DNA from: Undibacterium sp. Jales W-56
GTDB lineage: Bacteria; Pseudomonadota; Gammaproteobacteria; Burkholderiales; Burkholderiaceae_D
DNA length: 64,000 nt
Direction: 5' to 3'
Assembly: GCF_025548535.1 (NCBI RefSeq)
Contig: NZ_JAJLQW010000002.1
Coordinates: 649,173-713,172 of the forward strand
This document shows, in pieces, positions 37,401 through 48,501 of this stretch (position 1 is its first letter; each line of letters opens with the position of its first letter). The translations under genes were made by a program, and so were the position numbers. The notes under the pieces were generated by a model. The model did no database searches and was not told where the DNA came from. It saw nothing but the letters and a program-made list of their open reading frames with translations.

Positions 37401-37474
37401 TGGAGGCGGGAAGCGGAATCGAACCGCTCTAAACGGCTTTGCAGGCCGCTGCATAACCTCTTTGCTATCCCGCC
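37401..37474 (-). tRNA. tRNA-Cys (GCA)
   Basis: 74 nt with encoded CCA. Anticodon loop CTGCAAA. Lies 68 bp upstream of tRNA-Leu and is probably co-transcribed with it. Confidence 0.96.
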
Positions 37475-37488
37475 AAAACTGCGATTTT

Positions 37489-37517
37489 AAAGTAAATCAA
37501 TTTACCTTGCAGGCCAA
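37489..37517 (-). promoter_or_regulatory. candidate promoter for tRNA-Cys/tRNA-Leu
   Basis: TTGGCC (37517-37512), 17-bp spacer, TACTTT (37494-37489) on the - strand, ending 14 bp before tRNA-Cys and downstream of the Gly-cluster terminator. Confidence 0.4.
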
Positions 37518-37570
37518 ACCAATTTTTTCACTTTAAAACTAAAACCCTTTTTCGGCTAACTCGCTGAATA

Positions 37571-37594
37571 AAAAAGGGAAGCCGGGCTTCCCTT
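37571..37594 (-). terminator. terminator of the tRNA-Gly cluster
   Basis: AAGGGAAGCC/GGCTTCCCTT with a 1-base loop (37574-37594), followed by a T-run on the - strand. It begins 7 bp after the last tRNA-Gly. Confidence 0.85.
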
Positions 37595-37601
37595 CAAATT
37601 C

Positions 37602-37677
37602 TGGAGCGGGAGAAGAGTCTCGAACTCTCGACCTCAACCTTGGCAAGGTTGCGCTCTACCAACTGAGCTACTCCCGC
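37602..37677 (-). tRNA. tRNA-Gly (GCC), copy 3 in transcription order
   Basis: 76 nt with encoded CCA, anticodon loop TTGCCAA. Identical base for base to the two copies upstream. Confidence 0.97.
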
Positions 37678-37709
37678 ATTCGAAACAAACTATATGCATA
37701 GAAAAAATC

Positions 37710-37785
37710 TGGAGCGGGAGAAGAGTCTCGAACTCTCGACCTCAACCTTGGCAAGGTTGCGCTCTACCAACTGAGCTACTCCCGC
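37710..37785 (-). tRNA. tRNA-Gly (GCC), copy 2
   Basis: 76 nt with encoded CCA, identical to its neighbours. Spacers on either side are about 30 bp and differ in sequence. Confidence 0.97.
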
Positions 37786-37815
37786 AGAATTTTTACTTAC
37801 GTCGGCTATCATTAA

Positions 37816-37891
37816 TGGAGCGGGAGAAGAGTCTCGAACTCTCGACCTCAACCTTGGCAAGGTTGCGCTCTACCAACTGAGCTACTCCCGC
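37816..37891 (-). tRNA. tRNA-Gly (GCC), copy 1
   Basis: 76 nt with encoded CCA, first in the transcript, 17 bp after the -10 element. Confidence 0.97.
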
Positions 37892-37908
37892 ATCAATGAC
37901 AGGCGCAC

Positions 37909-37936
37909 ATTATATATCAGCCAATTACTCTGTCAA
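37909..37936 (-). promoter_or_regulatory. perfect-consensus sigma-70 promoter for the tRNA-Gly cluster
   Basis: On the - strand TTGACA (37936-37931), a 16-bp spacer and TATAAT (37914-37909). Both hexamers match consensus exactly. The -35 overlaps the last bases of pgsA. Confidence 0.85.
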
Positions 37937-38517
37937 GTCATTTTGTCCGTGGTCTCTTTGATCAAAGGCCAAGCGCGGCGCAAATAATAGAACATAGACC
38001 ACACGGTCAGAACCGCTGCAATTAGCAGCAACCAAGCACCCCAATAAGCAGTATCAATAACGCCAAATAACATATCGTAATAAAGCAGCATCGGTATGGC
38101 GACCATTTGCGCCGTCGTTTTGATCTTGCCTAAAGAGCTCACTGCGACGGATTTTGACGCGCCGATTTGTGCCATCCATTCGCGCAATGCAGAGATCGTA
38201 ATTTCACGGCCAATGATCACAAAGGCAATTACGGCATTGACTCTGTCCAGCTGCACCAGTACCAATAATGCTCCCGCAACCATCAATTTATCCGCAACCG
38301 GATCAAGGAATGCACCGAAGGCCGAAGTTTGGTTCCAGCGACGCGCCAGGAAGCCATCAAACCAGTCGGTGACGGCGGCGACGATGAACACCAGGGTTGA
38401 CGCCAGACCCCGGTCAAAAGAACTTAGCCATGAATCAGGTAAATAAAACACGCCGACCACGAGCGGGATAAGTGCCACGCGCAACCAGGTAAGCAAGATG
38501 GGAATGTTAAAGGGCAT
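37933..38517 (-). CDS. pgsA: CDP-diacylglycerol-glycerol-3-phosphate 3-phosphatidyltransferase
   Basis: 194 residues, four or more membrane helices. The CDP-alcohol phosphatidyltransferase motif DG-x2-AR-x8-G-x3-D-x3-D is complete at residues 54-76 (DGFLARRWNQTSAFGAFLDPVAD). The enzyme makes phosphatidylglycerol phosphate in the inner membrane. Last protein gene of the lepA operon, 50 bp after uvrC, and it runs into the tRNA-Gly promoter. Confidence 0.95.
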   Translation of the reverse strand: MPFNIPILLTWLRVALIPLVVGVFYLPDSWLSSFDRGLASTLVFIVAAVTDWFDGFLARRWNQTSAFGAFLDPVADKLMVAGALLVLVQLDRVNAVIAFVIIGREITISALREWMAQIGASKSVAVSSLGKIKTTAQMVAIPMLLYYDMLFGVIDTAYWGAWLLLIAAVLTVWSMFYYLRRAWPLIKETTDKMT

Positions 38518-38567
38518 GTGTGATTTGCGTAAGGTGTTTTACCTATTAATTTTTGTATTATATTGGC

Positions 38568-40445
38568 CTAACGCAATCGCTTGTAAATTTCTTCTGCCAA
38601 TTGGCGGGAAATGCCTTCGACGCTAGCCAAATCTTCCACACTCGCATCGGCAACACCCTTGAGCCCGCCAAATCGCACCAGCAAACGCTGGCGACGCTTT
38701 GGCCCTACGCCTTCGATTTCTTCCAGTTGCGAGGTTTGCCTTGCTTTCGCCCGTTTGGCACGCATCCCGGTAATCGCAAAACGATGCGCTTCATCGCGGA
38801 TTTGCGCGATCAGCATCAGAGCGGCAGATTCTTTGCCCAGTTCTTTTTCTGTTCTGCCATCGACGAAGACCAAGGTTTCCAAACCCACCTTGCGCCCCTC
38901 GCCTTTGGCGACACCGACAATTAAGCTGATATCAAGCGCCAGTTCAACGAAAACCTGACGCGCCATTTCGACCTGCCCTTTACCGCCGTCAATTAATACG
39001 ACGTCCGGCATCACGCCATCGCCATTCGCGACTTTCTCGTAACGTCGCATCAGTACCTGACGCATCGCGGCGTAGTCGTCGCCCGGCGTAATGTCGTTGA
39101 TATTGTAGCGACGGTATTCGCCGTTCTGCATCGCATGATGATGAAAGACGACACAGGAAGCTTGGGTCGCCTCACCTTGGGTATGACTGATATCGAAACA
39201 TTCAATACGCAGGGTCTCGATGTCTTCGACTTCTAATTCAAGCACATTCACCAAAGCCCGGGTTCTGGCTTGCTGCGAACCCTGTTCAGACAACATACGA
39301 GCCAATGCCAATTGCGCGCCTTTGATCGCCATTTCCAGCCAGGCACGACGCTGCTCCTGCGGCTGAAACGACAAATGTATGCGATGTCCGCATTGTGCCG
39401 CCAGTGCCAACATCAAATCCGGGGCATTCAATTCAACATTTAAAATTAAAGTAGCAGGAATAAACTGATCAACATAATGCTGCGCTAAAAATGCCGACAG
39501 CACTTCCACCTCGATCGAGTCTTCCATCGCCAGTTGCGCATCATCGACATGCGTAGGAAAATAAGCCCGGTCGCCAAGATGCCGGCCGCCGCGCACCATC
39601 GCCAGGTTCACGCAAGCGCGTCCGCCTTCGACGATCACGGCAATGATGTCGATATCCGCATCGCCGGTTGTCTCCATGCTTTGCTGATGCAAGACTTTTG
39701 ACAAAGCGGACATTTGATTGCGCACCGAGGCAGCTTGTTCAAATTTTAAATCTTGCGCGTAAGCCAGCATCTTTGCCTCCAGCGTTTGCATCACTTCGGA
39801 TTGACGTCCGCGTAAGAATTTGGAGGCATTTTCCACGTCCGCCATATAGTCTTCATGCGAAATGATACCGACACAAGGTGCGCTACAGCGATGGATCTGA
39901 TGCAGCAAACAGGGGCGTGTACGGTTCGCAAAAACACTGTCCTCACAACTGCGCAGCAAGAACACTTTCTGCAAAATCTGCATCGATTCCTTGACTGCCC
40001 ACCCCGAAGGAAACGGTCCAAAATACTGATGTTTCTTATCGACTGCGCCACGGTAATAGGCCATGCGCGGCGATGTTTGATTCGTGATTTTTAGATACGG
40101 ATAAGATTTATCGTCGCGAAACAAAATGTTGTAACGCGGACGCAATGTCTTGATCAGGTTATTTTCCAGGATCAAGGCTTCTGCTTCGCTGCGCGTTACT
40201 GTAGTTTCCAATCTGGCGATTTTCTCGACCATCATGGCAATGCGCGGACTGCTTAAGGTCTTTTGAAAATAGCTGGAGACGCGCTTTTTGAGGTCGCGCG
40301 CCTTACCCACGTACAGCACCTGGTCCTGTACGTCAAAATAGCGATAAACGCCGGGAAGATTGGGAAGTTTTGCAACAGTATCGAGCACAATACTACGTGT
40401 GTCGGCATGCGGAATTTCCGGCGATTGCGGCGTCTGATCAGACAT
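38568..40445 (-). CDS. uvrC: excinuclease ABC subunit C
   Basis: 625 residues, normal for UvrC. A GIY-YIG nuclease domain at about 30-110 (LPGVYRYF...[14 protein letters not shown]) makes the 3' incision. The UvrB-binding UVR motif is near residues 215-245, then the RNase H-like domain for 5' incision, and C-terminal helix-hairpin-helix motifs ([14 protein letters not shown]) bind DNA. With UvrA and UvrB it removes bulky DNA lesions. The start lies 8 bp inside the acpS end, so the two are coupled. Confidence 0.97.
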   Translation of the reverse strand: MSDQTPQSPEIPHADTRSIVLDTVAKLPNLPGVYRYFDVQDQVLYVGKARDLKKRVSSYFQKTLSSPRIAMMVEKIARLETTVTRSEAEALILENNLIKTLRPRYNILFRDDKSYPYLKITNQTSPRMAYYRGAVDKKHQYFGPFPSGWAVKESMQILQKVFLLRSCEDSVFANRTRPCLLHQIHRCSAPCVGIISHEDYMADVENASKFLRGRQSEVMQTLEAKMLAYAQDLKFEQAASVRNQMSALSKVLHQQSMETTGDADIDIIAVIVEGGRACVNLAMVRGGRHLGDRAYFPTHVDDAQLAMEDSIEVEVLSAFLAQHYVDQFIPATLILNVELNAPDLMLALAAQCGHRIHLSFQPQEQRRAWLEMAIKGAQLALARMLSEQGSQQARTRALVNVLELEVEDIETLRIECFDISHTQGEATQASCVVFHHHAMQNGEYRRYNINDITPGDDYAAMRQVLMRRYEKVANGDGVMPDVVLIDGGKGQVEMARQVFVELALDISLIVGVAKGEGRKVGLETLVFVDGRTEKELGKESAALMLIAQIRDEAHRFAITGMRAKRAKARQTSQLEEIEGVGPKRRQRLLVRFGGLKGVADASVEDLASVEGISRQLAEEIYKRLR

Positions 40446-40842
40446 GCTGGATATTTTTTTCGACGATCACGAAAGCAACAGCATAATCGGCTTCATCCGT
40501 AATCGAGACTCGCGCTGTTAATCCTTGTGCGTTCATCCATTCTGCCAATACCCCATTGGGCACTACCACAGGCTGACCGCCAGACGCATTCAGTATTTGT
40601 GCAGCCCGCCAGCTCATCGGCATACGCATGCCAAGGCCGATCGCTTTGGAAAACGCTTCTTTTGCGGCAAAACGAGTCGCCAAAAAGCGCAATCCCCGCA
40701 CTTCTACTTTTGCTTTACGGGTGAGATATTTATTCAGCTCTTCAGGACCGAGAATTTTTTCGGCAAAGCGATCGCCATGTCTTAGCAATGCAGCTTCAAC
40801 ACGTGAAATTTGGAGAATATCGGTACCGATACCGTAAATCAT
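40438..40842 (-). CDS. acpS: holo-[acyl-carrier-protein] synthase
   Basis: 134 residues. AcpS-type phosphopantetheinyl transferase with [13 protein letters not shown] at the N-terminus (metal-binding Asp) and the [12 protein letters not shown] motif. It transfers the 4'-phosphopantetheine arm of CoA to acyl carrier protein. 10 bp after pdxJ, and overlapping uvrC by 8 bp. A nagZ gene, often found next to acpS in relatives, is not here. Confidence 0.95.
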   Translation of the reverse strand: MIYGIGTDILQISRVEAALLRHGDRFAEKILGPEELNKYLTRKAKVEVRGLRFLATRFAAKEAFSKAIGLGMRMPMSWRAAQILNASGGQPVVVPNGVLAEWMNAQGLTARVSITDEADYAVAFVIVEKNIQHV

Positions 40843-40852
40843 TTTTACCCGA

Positions 40853-41611
40853 TCAAAGAGGATGCAGCCTGGCCTGCGTCATGATCGCCTTCATGTCACT
40901 GACTGCCTTTTTCCAACCTACGAAAACTGCCTGCGCGACAATGGCATGTCCAATATTGAGTTCCGTGATGTCAGGGATCGCAGCAATTGCCTGGACATTG
41001 GTGTAATGCAAACCATGTCCTGCATTGACTTTGAGTCCTCGCTTAATACCCTCTAACGCACCCTGCCTGACACGTTGCAATTCAGCCGCTTGCTGCACTT
41101 CATCATGCGCATCCGCATAGCGACCGGTATGAATCTCGATGACCGTTGCGCCAGTTTCTGATGCAGCCTGAATCTGCTGCGCATCGGAATCTATAAATAA
41201 ACTGACCCGTATATTTTTTTCGTGCAATTGGCGCACCGCAGCTTGCACTTGCGCAAAATATTTCACTACGTCCAGGCCGCCTTCTGTGGTCACCTCTGCA
41301 CGGCGCTCTGGCACCAGGCACACGTCTTGTGGCTGAATCTTGCAAGCGAAATCTATCATTTCATTCGTGACAGCGGCTTCAAGATTCATACGTGTGATTA
41401 AACGTGGGCGAATGCGCTCGACATCCGCATCTTTGATATGACGTCGATCCTCGCGCATGTGCAGGGTAATGCAATCTGCGCCCGCTTCTTCCGCCATTAA
41501 TGCGGCATCTAAAGGATCTGGATAGTTCGTGCCTCGGGCATTGCGTAAGGTAGCGACATGATCGATGTTGATACCCAGATCAATCATTTGAGTTTGTTGA
41601 TGTATGTTCAT
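40853..41611 (-). CDS. pdxJ: pyridoxine 5'-phosphate synthase
   Basis: 252 residues. PdxJ TIM barrel: [22 protein letters not shown] near the start, [12 protein letters not shown] and [15 protein letters not shown]. It condenses 1-deoxyxylulose 5-phosphate with 3-amino-2-oxopropyl phosphate to form pyridoxine phosphate. Start overlaps the recO stop by 4 bp. A downstream ATG at residue 9 (MIDLGINID) is an alternative start. Confidence 0.96.
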   Translation of the reverse strand: MNIHQQTQMIDLGINIDHVATLRNARGTNYPDPLDAALMAEEAGADCITLHMREDRRHIKDADVERIRPRLITRMNLEAAVTNEMIDFACKIQPQDVCLVPERRAEVTTEGGLDVVKYFAQVQAAVRQLHEKNIRVSLFIDSDAQQIQAASETGATVIEIHTGRYADAHDEVQQAAELQRVRQGALEGIKRGLKVNAGHGLHYTNVQAIAAIPDITELNIGHAIVAQAVFVGWKKAVSDMKAIMTQARLHPL

Positions 41612-42474
41612 AGATTCTGCAAGTCGATCAGAATTTGACGCGTATTCAAAGACGCGCCATGTAAATGATGGGCCAGTAAAAACCGCATTAACATTTTACT
41701 TTGAGATTGGGTTACCGGGTCTTGATAGTCGCCGGCATGCATGTCCAATAAAGTTTTACCCTTTACCTTGGGACTGGTGTCAGCCGCACGCGCCGGCCTT
41801 GCGCCCCGCTCAGGATCGACAACATAATTTTCCCGGGGGAAAACCAATGTTTGAGTGAGGGTACAGCGAGTAAGGTCGCCGACCAAACCAGACTGCTGCA
41901 ATAAAGTATGTTCAAACTTTCTCAACACGGTCAGCGCCGGTTCATTGTGCGCAAGCTGATTTAATGTTGCTACATATTGATCGAATAAATTTGCATGCGG
42001 TTCGTCGCGTACCAAAAATTTGACGAGCAATTCGTTCAGATAAAATCCGCATAGCAATGCAGATTTTTCTAAAGGCAGCATGCCGCCTACCCACTCCGCT
42101 GCACTCAGTGTCTTAATATCCGATTTTCCACTCCAGGCCATCGTTAAAGGTTGAAAGGTTTGCAAAATATTCCGCAATTGAGAATGCGGGCGTTTTGCGC
42201 CTTTTGCGACCAAGGCCAAACGTCCATAATCACGCGTGAACACATCGATGATCAGACTGGTTTCTTTGTACGGATATGAATGAAGGACGAAACCGGGCTG
42301 GCCAAAGATGCGGATATCTTTGATCGCAGGCTTAGCTGATCGCGTTGCCAGGTTCGTTTTTTTAACAGGGGACTTTGATGCCTTCAGAGCGAGGGGCGGA
42401 CTCGCCGAGGATTCGATCACGCCCTCAAGCGGGATTACAACATCTATCTTCAGGTCGATCGCCTGGGCATTCAT
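41608..42474 (-). CDS. recO: DNA repair protein RecO
   Basis: About 288 residues. The RecO OB-fold begins at [34 protein letters not shown], preceded by about 55 extra Lys/Ser/Pro-rich residues beyond the usual start. RecO works with RecR to load RecA on gapped DNA. ATG 42474 lies 7 bp after era. A GTG at 42501 would overlap era by 20 bp and is less likely. The core may also start near residue 55, because no ribosome-binding site clearly favours the long form. Confidence 0.92.
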   Translation of the reverse strand: MNAQAIDLKIDVVIPLEGVIESSASPPLALKASKSPVKKTNLATRSAKPAIKDIRIFGQPGFVLHSYPYKETSLIIDVFTRDYGRLALVAKGAKRPHSQLRNILQTFQPLTMAWSGKSDIKTLSAAEWVGGMLPLEKSALLCGFYLNELLVKFLVRDEPHANLFDQYVATLNQLAHNEPALTVLRKFEHTLLQQSGLVGDLTRCTLTQTLVFPRENYVVDPERGARPARAADTSPKVKGKTLLDMHAGDYQDPVTQSQSKMLMRFLLAHHLHGASLNTRQILIDLQNL

Positions 42475-42481
42475 AGATGAG

Positions 42482-43384
42482 TTATTCGTAACCGTAAGCA
42501 CGCAAACCAGCTTCGTTATCCGCCCATCCGGATTTCACTTTGACCCAGATTTCGAGATAGATCGGACCGCCAAATAGTTTTTCCATGTCTTGGCGTGATT
42601 GCGTGGAAATTTCTTTCAATCTTGCCCCCTTATTGCCGATGACCATTGATTTATGCGTATTTCTATCGACTAAAATTGCCACAAAAACCCGTCGCAAATT
42701 TCCTTCTTGTTCGAATTTTTCAATCACAACCGTACTGGTATAAGGCAGTTCATCGCCGACAAAACGGAATAATTTTTCTCTGACTATCTCCGTCGCCAAA
42801 AATTTTTCGCTGCGATCGGTAATATCATCTTCAGCAAAAATTGGTGGATTGAATGGCAAATATTTTTTTATTTCGCCTTCCAGATTCTCTAATTGAAAAC
42901 GCAATGTTGCCGAAACGGGGACTACCGCAGCAAATGGATATAAAGCCATAATCTTTTGCGCGAAAGGCATCATGATCGCTTTATCTTTTACACGATCAGA
43001 CTTATTAATCACCAGGATACAAGGTACGTTCTTAGGCAATAAATCGATGACTTGTTGGTCTGCGGCACCGAAAGTGCCGGCTTCAATGATAAACAGGATC
43101 ACATCAGACGCGGTCAAGGTATTGGTGACGGTACGATTCAATGTCCGGTTTAAAGGATTCGAATGCCTGGTCTGGAATCCTGGCGTATCAACATATACGT
43201 ACTGGGTATGATCCTTGGTCTGGATACCGGTAATCCGATGGCGCGTAGTCTGGGCCTTGCGAGAAGTGATGCTGACCTTGGCACCAATCAAGGTATTCAT
43301 CAGCGTCGATTTGCCTACGTTCGGGCGACCGACAATGGCGATATAGCCGCAACGGAATTCTGTGTTATTCAATGGATCTGTCAT
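42482..43384 (-). CDS. era: GTPase Era
   Basis: 300 residues. GTP-binding motif GRPNVGKS at 19-26, the switch region through [21 protein letters not shown] and SAT motifs, then a C-terminal KH domain with [10 protein letters not shown]. Era binds the 3' end of 16S rRNA and aids 30S maturation. Start overlaps the rnc stop by 4 bp, the common rnc-era coupling. Confidence 0.97.
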   Translation of the reverse strand: MTDPLNNTEFRCGYIAIVGRPNVGKSTLMNTLIGAKVSITSRKAQTTRHRITGIQTKDHTQYVYVDTPGFQTRHSNPLNRTLNRTVTNTLTASDVILFIIEAGTFGAADQQVIDLLPKNVPCILVINKSDRVKDKAIMMPFAQKIMALYPFAAVVPVSATLRFQLENLEGEIKKYLPFNPPIFAEDDITDRSEKFLATEIVREKLFRFVGDELPYTSTVVIEKFEQEGNLRRVFVAILVDRNTHKSMVIGNKGARLKEISTQSRQDMEKLFGGPIYLEIWVKVKSGWADNEAGLRAYGYE

Positions 43385-44256
43385 GCGGTCTTTGGATGTT
43401 GAGTCGATACAGCGAGTTCGGCGGATGGTGCGCCCTGATCAGTTACCGTACCCGGCAAAGATTTTTGTGCGGCGACGCTAGATTTTTTTTCCTCATTCGC
43501 ACTCTCGGATTGCACTGTGGCGATACCAGCCAGTTTTAATTGAGAGGTGCGTGGTTTGTTTTTCCGTGATGCGGGTGATTTAGCCAGCAAGCTGAGTGCG
43601 GTTTCCAACGCTAATTTTGCAGCGGCTTGCTCGCCAGCGCGGCGACTGCCTCCCGTACCAAAAACCTGAATTTCAAGTTTTGGCACCAGGCACTCAATCT
43701 CAAATTCCTGATTATGCGCAGCACCGTGGGTAGCGACAACGTTATATTGCGGTAATGCGATTTTTTTACTCTGCAAAAATTCCTGCAGTAAGGTTTTCGC
43801 ATCTTTACCTAAAGTAGTAGGGTCGACGGTGCTCAACACGGGCGCATATAAGGATTGAATCACCTCACGCGTCGCGTCAAATCCTGCATCCAAAAAAATC
43901 GCCCCGAATAATGCTTCCAGGGTATCCGCCAAAATGGAAGGTCGCCGAAATCCACCGGATTTCAACTCGCCTTCGCCTAAACGCAGGAACTGCGATAATT
44001 CTATCCTTTGAGCAATTTCATAGAGCGATTGTTGCTTAACCAAATTAGCGCGCACCCTGGATAGATCACCCTCATCAATATTGGCGAAACGATCAAATAA
44101 TAAAGAAGCGATAATGCAATTCAAAATCGAATCGCCTAAAAACTCCAAGCGCTCGTTATGCAAACCACTGTGACTACGATGCGTCAAAGCCTGTTGCAAT
44201 AACGCCGTATTCCCAAACTGATGTCCCAGTCTTTTTTGCAATAATTGGTCGTTCAT
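43381..44256 (-). CDS. rnc: ribonuclease III
   Basis: 291 residues against about 226 in E. coli. RNase III signature [11 protein letters not shown] at 35-45, the second metal-site region ([14 protein letters not shown]), and a dsRNA-binding domain at about 150-220. The remaining ~70 C-terminal residues are low-complexity (Ala, Ser, Lys-rich) and likely disordered; such tails occur in several Burkholderiales RNase III proteins. It processes rRNA precursors and double-stranded RNA. 11 bp after the DUF4845 gene. Confidence 0.95.
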   Translation of the reverse strand: MNDQLLQKRLGHQFGNTALLQQALTHRSHSGLHNERLEFLGDSILNCIIASLLFDRFANIDEGDLSRVRANLVKQQSLYEIAQRIELSQFLRLGEGELKSGGFRRPSILADTLEALFGAIFLDAGFDATREVIQSLYAPVLSTVDPTTLGKDAKTLLQEFLQSKKIALPQYNVVATHGAAHNQEFEIECLVPKLEIQVFGTGGSRRAGEQAAAKLALETALSLLAKSPASRKNKPRTSQLKLAGIATVQSESANEEKKSSVAAQKSLPGTVTDQGAPSAELAVSTQHPKTA

Positions 44257-44267
44257 ATCAGTTCTAT

Positions 44268-44663
44268 TTATTCCTGCTTTTTAGCGGGGACGCCACTTTT
44301 TGCTGTTGTTCCTTCAAACTCGAGTAACAGGCTAGCAGGGCCGAAAAGAGGTATTTTTTTGGTATAGGCAAAACTGACATCCATACCGTCACCATTCTTC
44401 ACAATCGAAAGATCTTTTCCTTTTATTGCATCAATGTAACCGACATCTGCCTGCTTATCAAAAGCGATCTGTATCTCACGTACAGTTGTACCAGCCTGCT
44501 TCGCTGAAGCAATCGCTTTCTTTATCGAGATATACTCAATAACATTGGGCGTCACCTTCATCCCCAGTACAGCAATCAATGCCAATACGCCTAAAGTAAG
44601 TATTAGTCCAATGAGCGAAATACCGGTTTGACGAGTAAATTTTGACTTATTAACACCTTGCAT
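44268..44663 (-). CDS. DUF4845-domain membrane protein
   Basis: 131 residues. One N-terminal membrane helix ([20 protein letters not shown]) preceded by a short basic cytoplasmic stretch, which looks like a prepilin-type helix. The rest is a small extracytoplasmic domain. Genes of this family are found between lepB and rnc in betaproteobacteria, but the function is unknown. Gap of 20 bp after lepB. Confidence 0.85.
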   Translation of the reverse strand: MQGVNKSKFTRQTGISLIGLILTLGVLALIAVLGMKVTPNVIEYISIKKAIASAKQAGTTVREIQIAFDKQADVGYIDAIKGKDLSIVKNGDGMDVSFAYTKKIPLFGPASLLLEFEGTTAKSGVPAKKQE

Positions 44664-44683
44664 AATATGTGCGCTCCAATCGA

Positions 44684-45595
44684 TTATTTAAAACTGCCAA
44701 TTCTTTTTGGATGGCTAAAATTCATCCAGATCGCGAAAGCTTTACCAACTATATTCTGGTCAGGCACAAAACCCCAATAGCGACTATCCAAGCTATTATC
44801 CCGGTTGTCGCCCATCATAAAATACTGTCCCGTCGGTACTGTACAACTAAATCCTTCGTTGTCATACGTACACAACTCACGCAAGGGGAACTGGTGTGGA
44901 TCACGCACAAAAGCCGGGGATTGCTCATCATTCAAGACACTATGCTGGACGCCAGTTAAATTTTCCTTAAATTGCTTTGAATAACTAAGCCGTTCTTCGT
45001 CCAGAAAATCAGGTAATGCCTCATAAGAAACATCTTTACCGTTAACCGATAGTCGCTTGTTTTTATAGACAATTTTATCACCTGGGACGCCAATCACACG
45101 TTTAATATAGTCCACAGCCGGGTTTTCCGGGTATTTAAATACCATGACATCACCACGCTGGGGATTGTTAATTTCTATAATTTTCTTGTTCAGGATCGGC
45201 AAGCGGATCCCATAAGTAAATTTATTAACCAAAATCAAATCCCCAACAAACAGGGTCGGCAACATAGAGCTGGATGGGATCTTAAATGGCTCATACAAGA
45301 AAGAGCGCAAAAAGAATACCAAAGCAATTACCGGGAAAAAGCTCCCCGAATACTCAATCCAGGTTGGCTGCTTAAGCATTCTGGACTCCAGCTCTGCACG
45401 TCCGCCCTCCTCGACCCGGATGCCTTCTGAAGTAAGCCGGGCTTTACGCGTATCAAATTCAGCGAGCGCCTGATCTGCTTTAAGGCGCCGCTGCTTACCC
45501 CACACGAACACATCCAAAAACCAAATAACACCAGTCAAGATCGTAAGTACGAAAAGAATCAGTGCAAAATTACCTAAAATCGATTGAAAACTCAT
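44684..45595 (-). CDS. lepB: signal peptidase I
   Basis: 303 residues. Two N-terminal membrane helices (about 8-30 and 84-98), then the catalytic domain with PSSSMLPTL (Ser110) and [12 protein letters not shown] (Lys165), the Ser-Lys dyad, and the late box [14 protein letters not shown]. It removes signal peptides of exported proteins at the periplasmic face. Start overlaps the lepA stop by 4 bp. Confidence 0.97.
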   Translation of the reverse strand: MSFQSILGNFALILFVLTILTGVIWFLDVFVWGKQRRLKADQALAEFDTRKARLTSEGIRVEEGGRAELESRMLKQPTWIEYSGSFFPVIALVFFLRSFLYEPFKIPSSSMLPTLFVGDLILVNKFTYGIRLPILNKKIIEINNPQRGDVMVFKYPENPAVDYIKRVIGVPGDKIVYKNKRLSVNGKDVSYEALPDFLDEERLSYSKQFKENLTGVQHSVLNDEQSPAFVRDPHQFPLRELCTYDNEGFSCTVPTGQYFMMGDNRDNSLDSRYWGFVPDQNIVGKAFAIWMNFSHPKRIGSFK

Positions 45596-47385
45596 TTATC
45601 ATCCACTTGTAAAATTGCTAAAAATGCCTCTTGCGGGATTTCCACTGAACCAACTTGTTTCATACGTTTTTTACCTGCTTTTTGTTTTTCAAGCAGTTTA
45701 CGCTTACGGCTGATATCGCCACCATAGCATTTTGCCAATACATTTTTTCGCAAAGCTTTCACGTTTTCACGAGAAATAATATTCGCGCCAATCGCCGCCT
45801 GGATCGCCACATCGAACATCTGCCTTGGGATCAATTCACGCATTTTGGCAGCCACCGCGCGGCCCCGGTATTGACTATTGGCACGATGGACAATGATCGC
45901 CAGGGCATCTACTTTTTCGCTATTAATCAACATATCGACTTTGACTACATCTGCAGCCCGGTATTCTTTAAACTCATAATCCATCGACGCATAACCGCGT
46001 GAAGTCGATTTCAAACGATCAAAAAAGTCGAGTACGATTTCAGCCATCGGCATTTCATAGGTCAATTTCACTTGTCGACCGTGATAATTCATATCAAGCT
46101 GCACGCCGCGCTTCGACGTACAAAGAGTGATGACCGCACCCACATACTCTTGTGGCATATACAGATTCACCGTCACGATAGGTTCGCGAATCTCTTCTAT
46201 CCTGGACGGTTCCGGCATCTTGGATGGATTATCCACCATCAAAATACTGCCATCCCCCATCACGACTTCGTAAATGACGGTGGGTGCTGTCGTGATCAAG
46301 TCCATATCGAACTCGCGTTCGAGACGCTCCTGCACAATTTCCATATGCAACAAACCAAGGAACCCGCAACGGAAACCGAAGCCCAAAGCCTGCGATACCT
46401 CAGGCTCGTACATCAGCGCAGCATCGTTCAACTTCAGCTTTTCCAGAGAATCTCGCAAAGCATCGTACTGATTCGCCTCAACAGGAAATAAGCCAGCAAA
46501 AACTTGCGGCTGAACCTCTTTAAATCCTGGCAATGGCTCTTTGGCTGCCTTTCCGACGATGGTAATCGTATCCCCCACCTTGGCCGCTTTCAGTTCCTTG
46601 ATGCCCGCAATCACAAAGCCTACCTGCCCAGCAGTCAGTTCTGTGCGAGACAGCGATTTCGGGGTAAAGACACCGACACTCTCCACTAAATGCTGCGCTT
46701 CCGTTGCCATGAACAAGATTTTGTCTTTAGGACGCAAGCTACCATTCACAATGCGCACCAACATCACGACACCGACATAATTATCGAACCAGGAATCGAC
46801 GATCAAGGCTTGCAATGGCGCATCTGGGTCACCTGTCGGTGGCGGCACTTTTTTAATCAGAGATTCAAGCACATCTTGCACACCTAAACCTGTTTTAGCA
46901 GAGCAATGCACTGCGTCACCCGCTTCGATGCCAATCACTTCTTCAATCTCATTGATTGCATTTTCAGGGTCGGCAGAAGGTAAATCAATTTTATTTAACA
47001 CCGGCACAACCTCTACACCCAATTCAATCGCGGTGTAGCAATTTGCGACCGTCTGCGCCTCAACACCTTGAGACGCATCAACGACTAACAAGGCACCTTC
47101 ACAAGCCGATAGTGAACGACTTACTTCATAACTAAAGTCGACGTGACCGGGAGTATCGATCAGGTTTAAGTTATACACTTGGCCATCTAAAGATTTATAG
47201 TGTAAAGCAGCAGTTTGCGCCTTGATCGTAATCCCGCGCTCACGCTCGATGTCCATCGAGTCCAACACCTGCGCTTCCATTTCGCGGTCGGACAGCCCGC
47301 CGCACAGTTGGATAATGCGGTCAGCAAGTGTGGATTTACCGTGGTCAATATGGGCAATGATTGAAAAATTGCGAATGTTCTTCAT
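45592..47385 (-). CDS. lepA: elongation factor 4 (LepA)
   Basis: 597 residues, full length. G1 motif [24 protein letters not shown] and NKIDLP, then the EF-G-like domains and LepA-specific C-terminal domain. A ribosomal GTPase that back-translocates or assists ribosome assembly. First gene of the operon running to pgsA. The region upstream (47386-47602) holds the truA terminator, and the operon's promoter must lie in the same short gap. Confidence 0.98.
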   Translation of the reverse strand: MKNIRNFSIIAHIDHGKSTLADRIIQLCGGLSDREMEAQVLDSMDIERERGITIKAQTAALHYKSLDGQVYNLNLIDTPGHVDFSYEVSRSLSACEGALLVVDASQGVEAQTVANCYTAIELGVEVVPVLNKIDLPSADPENAINEIEEVIGIEAGDAVHCSAKTGLGVQDVLESLIKKVPPPTGDPDAPLQALIVDSWFDNYVGVVMLVRIVNGSLRPKDKILFMATEAQHLVESVGVFTPKSLSRTELTAGQVGFVIAGIKELKAAKVGDTITIVGKAAKEPLPGFKEVQPQVFAGLFPVEANQYDALRDSLEKLKLNDAALMYEPEVSQALGFGFRCGFLGLLHMEIVQERLEREFDMDLITTAPTVIYEVVMGDGSILMVDNPSKMPEPSRIEEIREPIVTVNLYMPQEYVGAVITLCTSKRGVQLDMNYHGRQVKLTYEMPMAEIVLDFFDRLKSTSRGYASMDYEFKEYRAADVVKVDMLINSEKVDALAIIVHRANSQYRGRAVAAKMRELIPRQMFDVAIQAAIGANIISRENVKALRKNVLAKCYGGDISRKRKLLEKQKAGKKRMKQVGSVEIPQEAFLAILQVDDK

Positions 47386-47410
47386 TAGGGGGACAGGAGG
47401 CCTATTACGA

Positions 47411-47455
47411 AAAAGGCGCTCTTAGCCGGGGCAAAATTCCCTAGGCGAGCGCCTT
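47411..47455 (-). terminator. terminator after truA
   Basis: AAGGCGCTC/GAGCGCCTT arms (47413-47421, 47447-47455) with T5 on the - strand, between truA and lepA. Confidence 0.7.
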
Positions 47456-47602
47456 AATATTGGGTTATGCAAAATGACATTTTACCGGATTTCGCCATGG
47501 AAAGCCCAAAAATCATGTTGCAACTGGTAAGTGCCGATAGCGATGAATTAAACTTATGGCATTTAAACAAAAGTAAAGAATTTACAAAATAGCGCGCGCA
47601 GC

Positions 47603-48421
47603 TTACACAAAGGGCGAAAAATGAAAATCGGCCTGTATTTTACGCTGTGGCAAATTCCATTTTTGATCATAGTCTATGCGCGCAAGATACAAACCGTCCG
47701 GCATAAAGGTTGGCGCTGACAAACTACGGTCCCGGCTGGCAATCAACTCCTCAATCCACCTGGGATCACGCTTCCCAGTACCAACAAAGATTAAGGCGCC
47801 AACAATATTACGAACCATATGATGCAAAAAAGCGTTCGCCCTCAAACTAAAAATAAACATTGACCCTTGCCGTTTTATCTGTACATCATACATGTGCTTA
47901 ATCGGAGATTTGGCCTGACAAGCAGCGGCTCGAAAAACGGTAAAGTCATGTTCCCCGATCAAATAGGGTAAAGCTGTCTGCATCCTGCCGAGATCCAAAG
48001 ACCGAAATACCCAGCCGGCCCGCTGCGACAACAGTGCCGACCTCACTGGATTGTTGTACAAGACATAATGATATGTTCTTGCATAGGCACTAAAGCGCGC
48101 GTGAAAATTATCGTGAGCATCCGGATCTACAAATGGAATTTCCGTGGCCCATTGAACAGAAATGGAATCGGGCAGAAATGCATTGACCCCGTTCACCCAG
48201 GAATACATGGAGCGATCTAGCTCGGTATCGAAATGCACAACTTGCTCAAGCGCATGGACTCCCGCATCTGTACGTCCGGCACATGCAGTAACGATCGCAG
48301 TCTGAGCAAAAGCAGAGAGCGCTTTTTCTAACTGGTCCTGCACAGTTTTCCCCGATGGCTGAGTTTGCCAGCCCTGCCAGTAACTACCATCATATTGCAC
48401 ACCAAGTACCAAGCGTTTCAC
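47603..48421 (-). CDS. truA: tRNA pseudouridine(38-40) synthase
   Basis: 272 residues. TruA family: VQYDGSYWQGWQTQP near the start, and catalytic Asp52 in the AGRTDAGVHA motif. It modifies positions 38-40 in the anticodon stem of many tRNAs. In related Burkholderiales trpF-trpB-trpA follow truA; here a terminator and lepA follow instead. Confidence 0.96.
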   Translation of the reverse strand: MKRLVLGVQYDGSYWQGWQTQPSGKTVQDQLEKALSAFAQTAIVTACAGRTDAGVHALEQVVHFDTELDRSMYSWVNGVNAFLPDSISVQWATEIPFVDPDAHDNFHARFSAYARTYHYVLYNNPVRSALLSQRAGWVFRSLDLGRMQTALPYLIGEHDFTVFRAAACQAKSPIKHMYDVQIKRQGSMFIFSLRANAFLHHMVRNIVGALIFVGTGKRDPRWIEELIASRDRSLSAPTFMPDGLYLARIDYDQKWNLPQRKIQADFHFSPFV

Positions 48422-48450
48422 TTCAGATCCATTTAATTAATCGTTAAAAG

Positions 48451-48482
48451 AAAAACGGGCGCAAGCAAAATGCTGCGCCCGT
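48451..48482 (-). terminator. terminator after fimV
   Basis: Strong GC hairpin ACGGGCGCA/TGCGCCCGT (48455-48463, 48474-48482) followed by T5 on the - strand, 20 bp after the fimV stop. Confidence 0.85.
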
Positions 48483-48501
48483 AAGATGCATCAATTCAGA
48501 A

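Noticed and set aside
37602..37891. Three near-identical 76-nt units as a CRISPR-like or other repeat array
   Set aside because: Each unit folds as tRNA-Gly with CCA and anticodon GCC, and the spacers are short and unequal.
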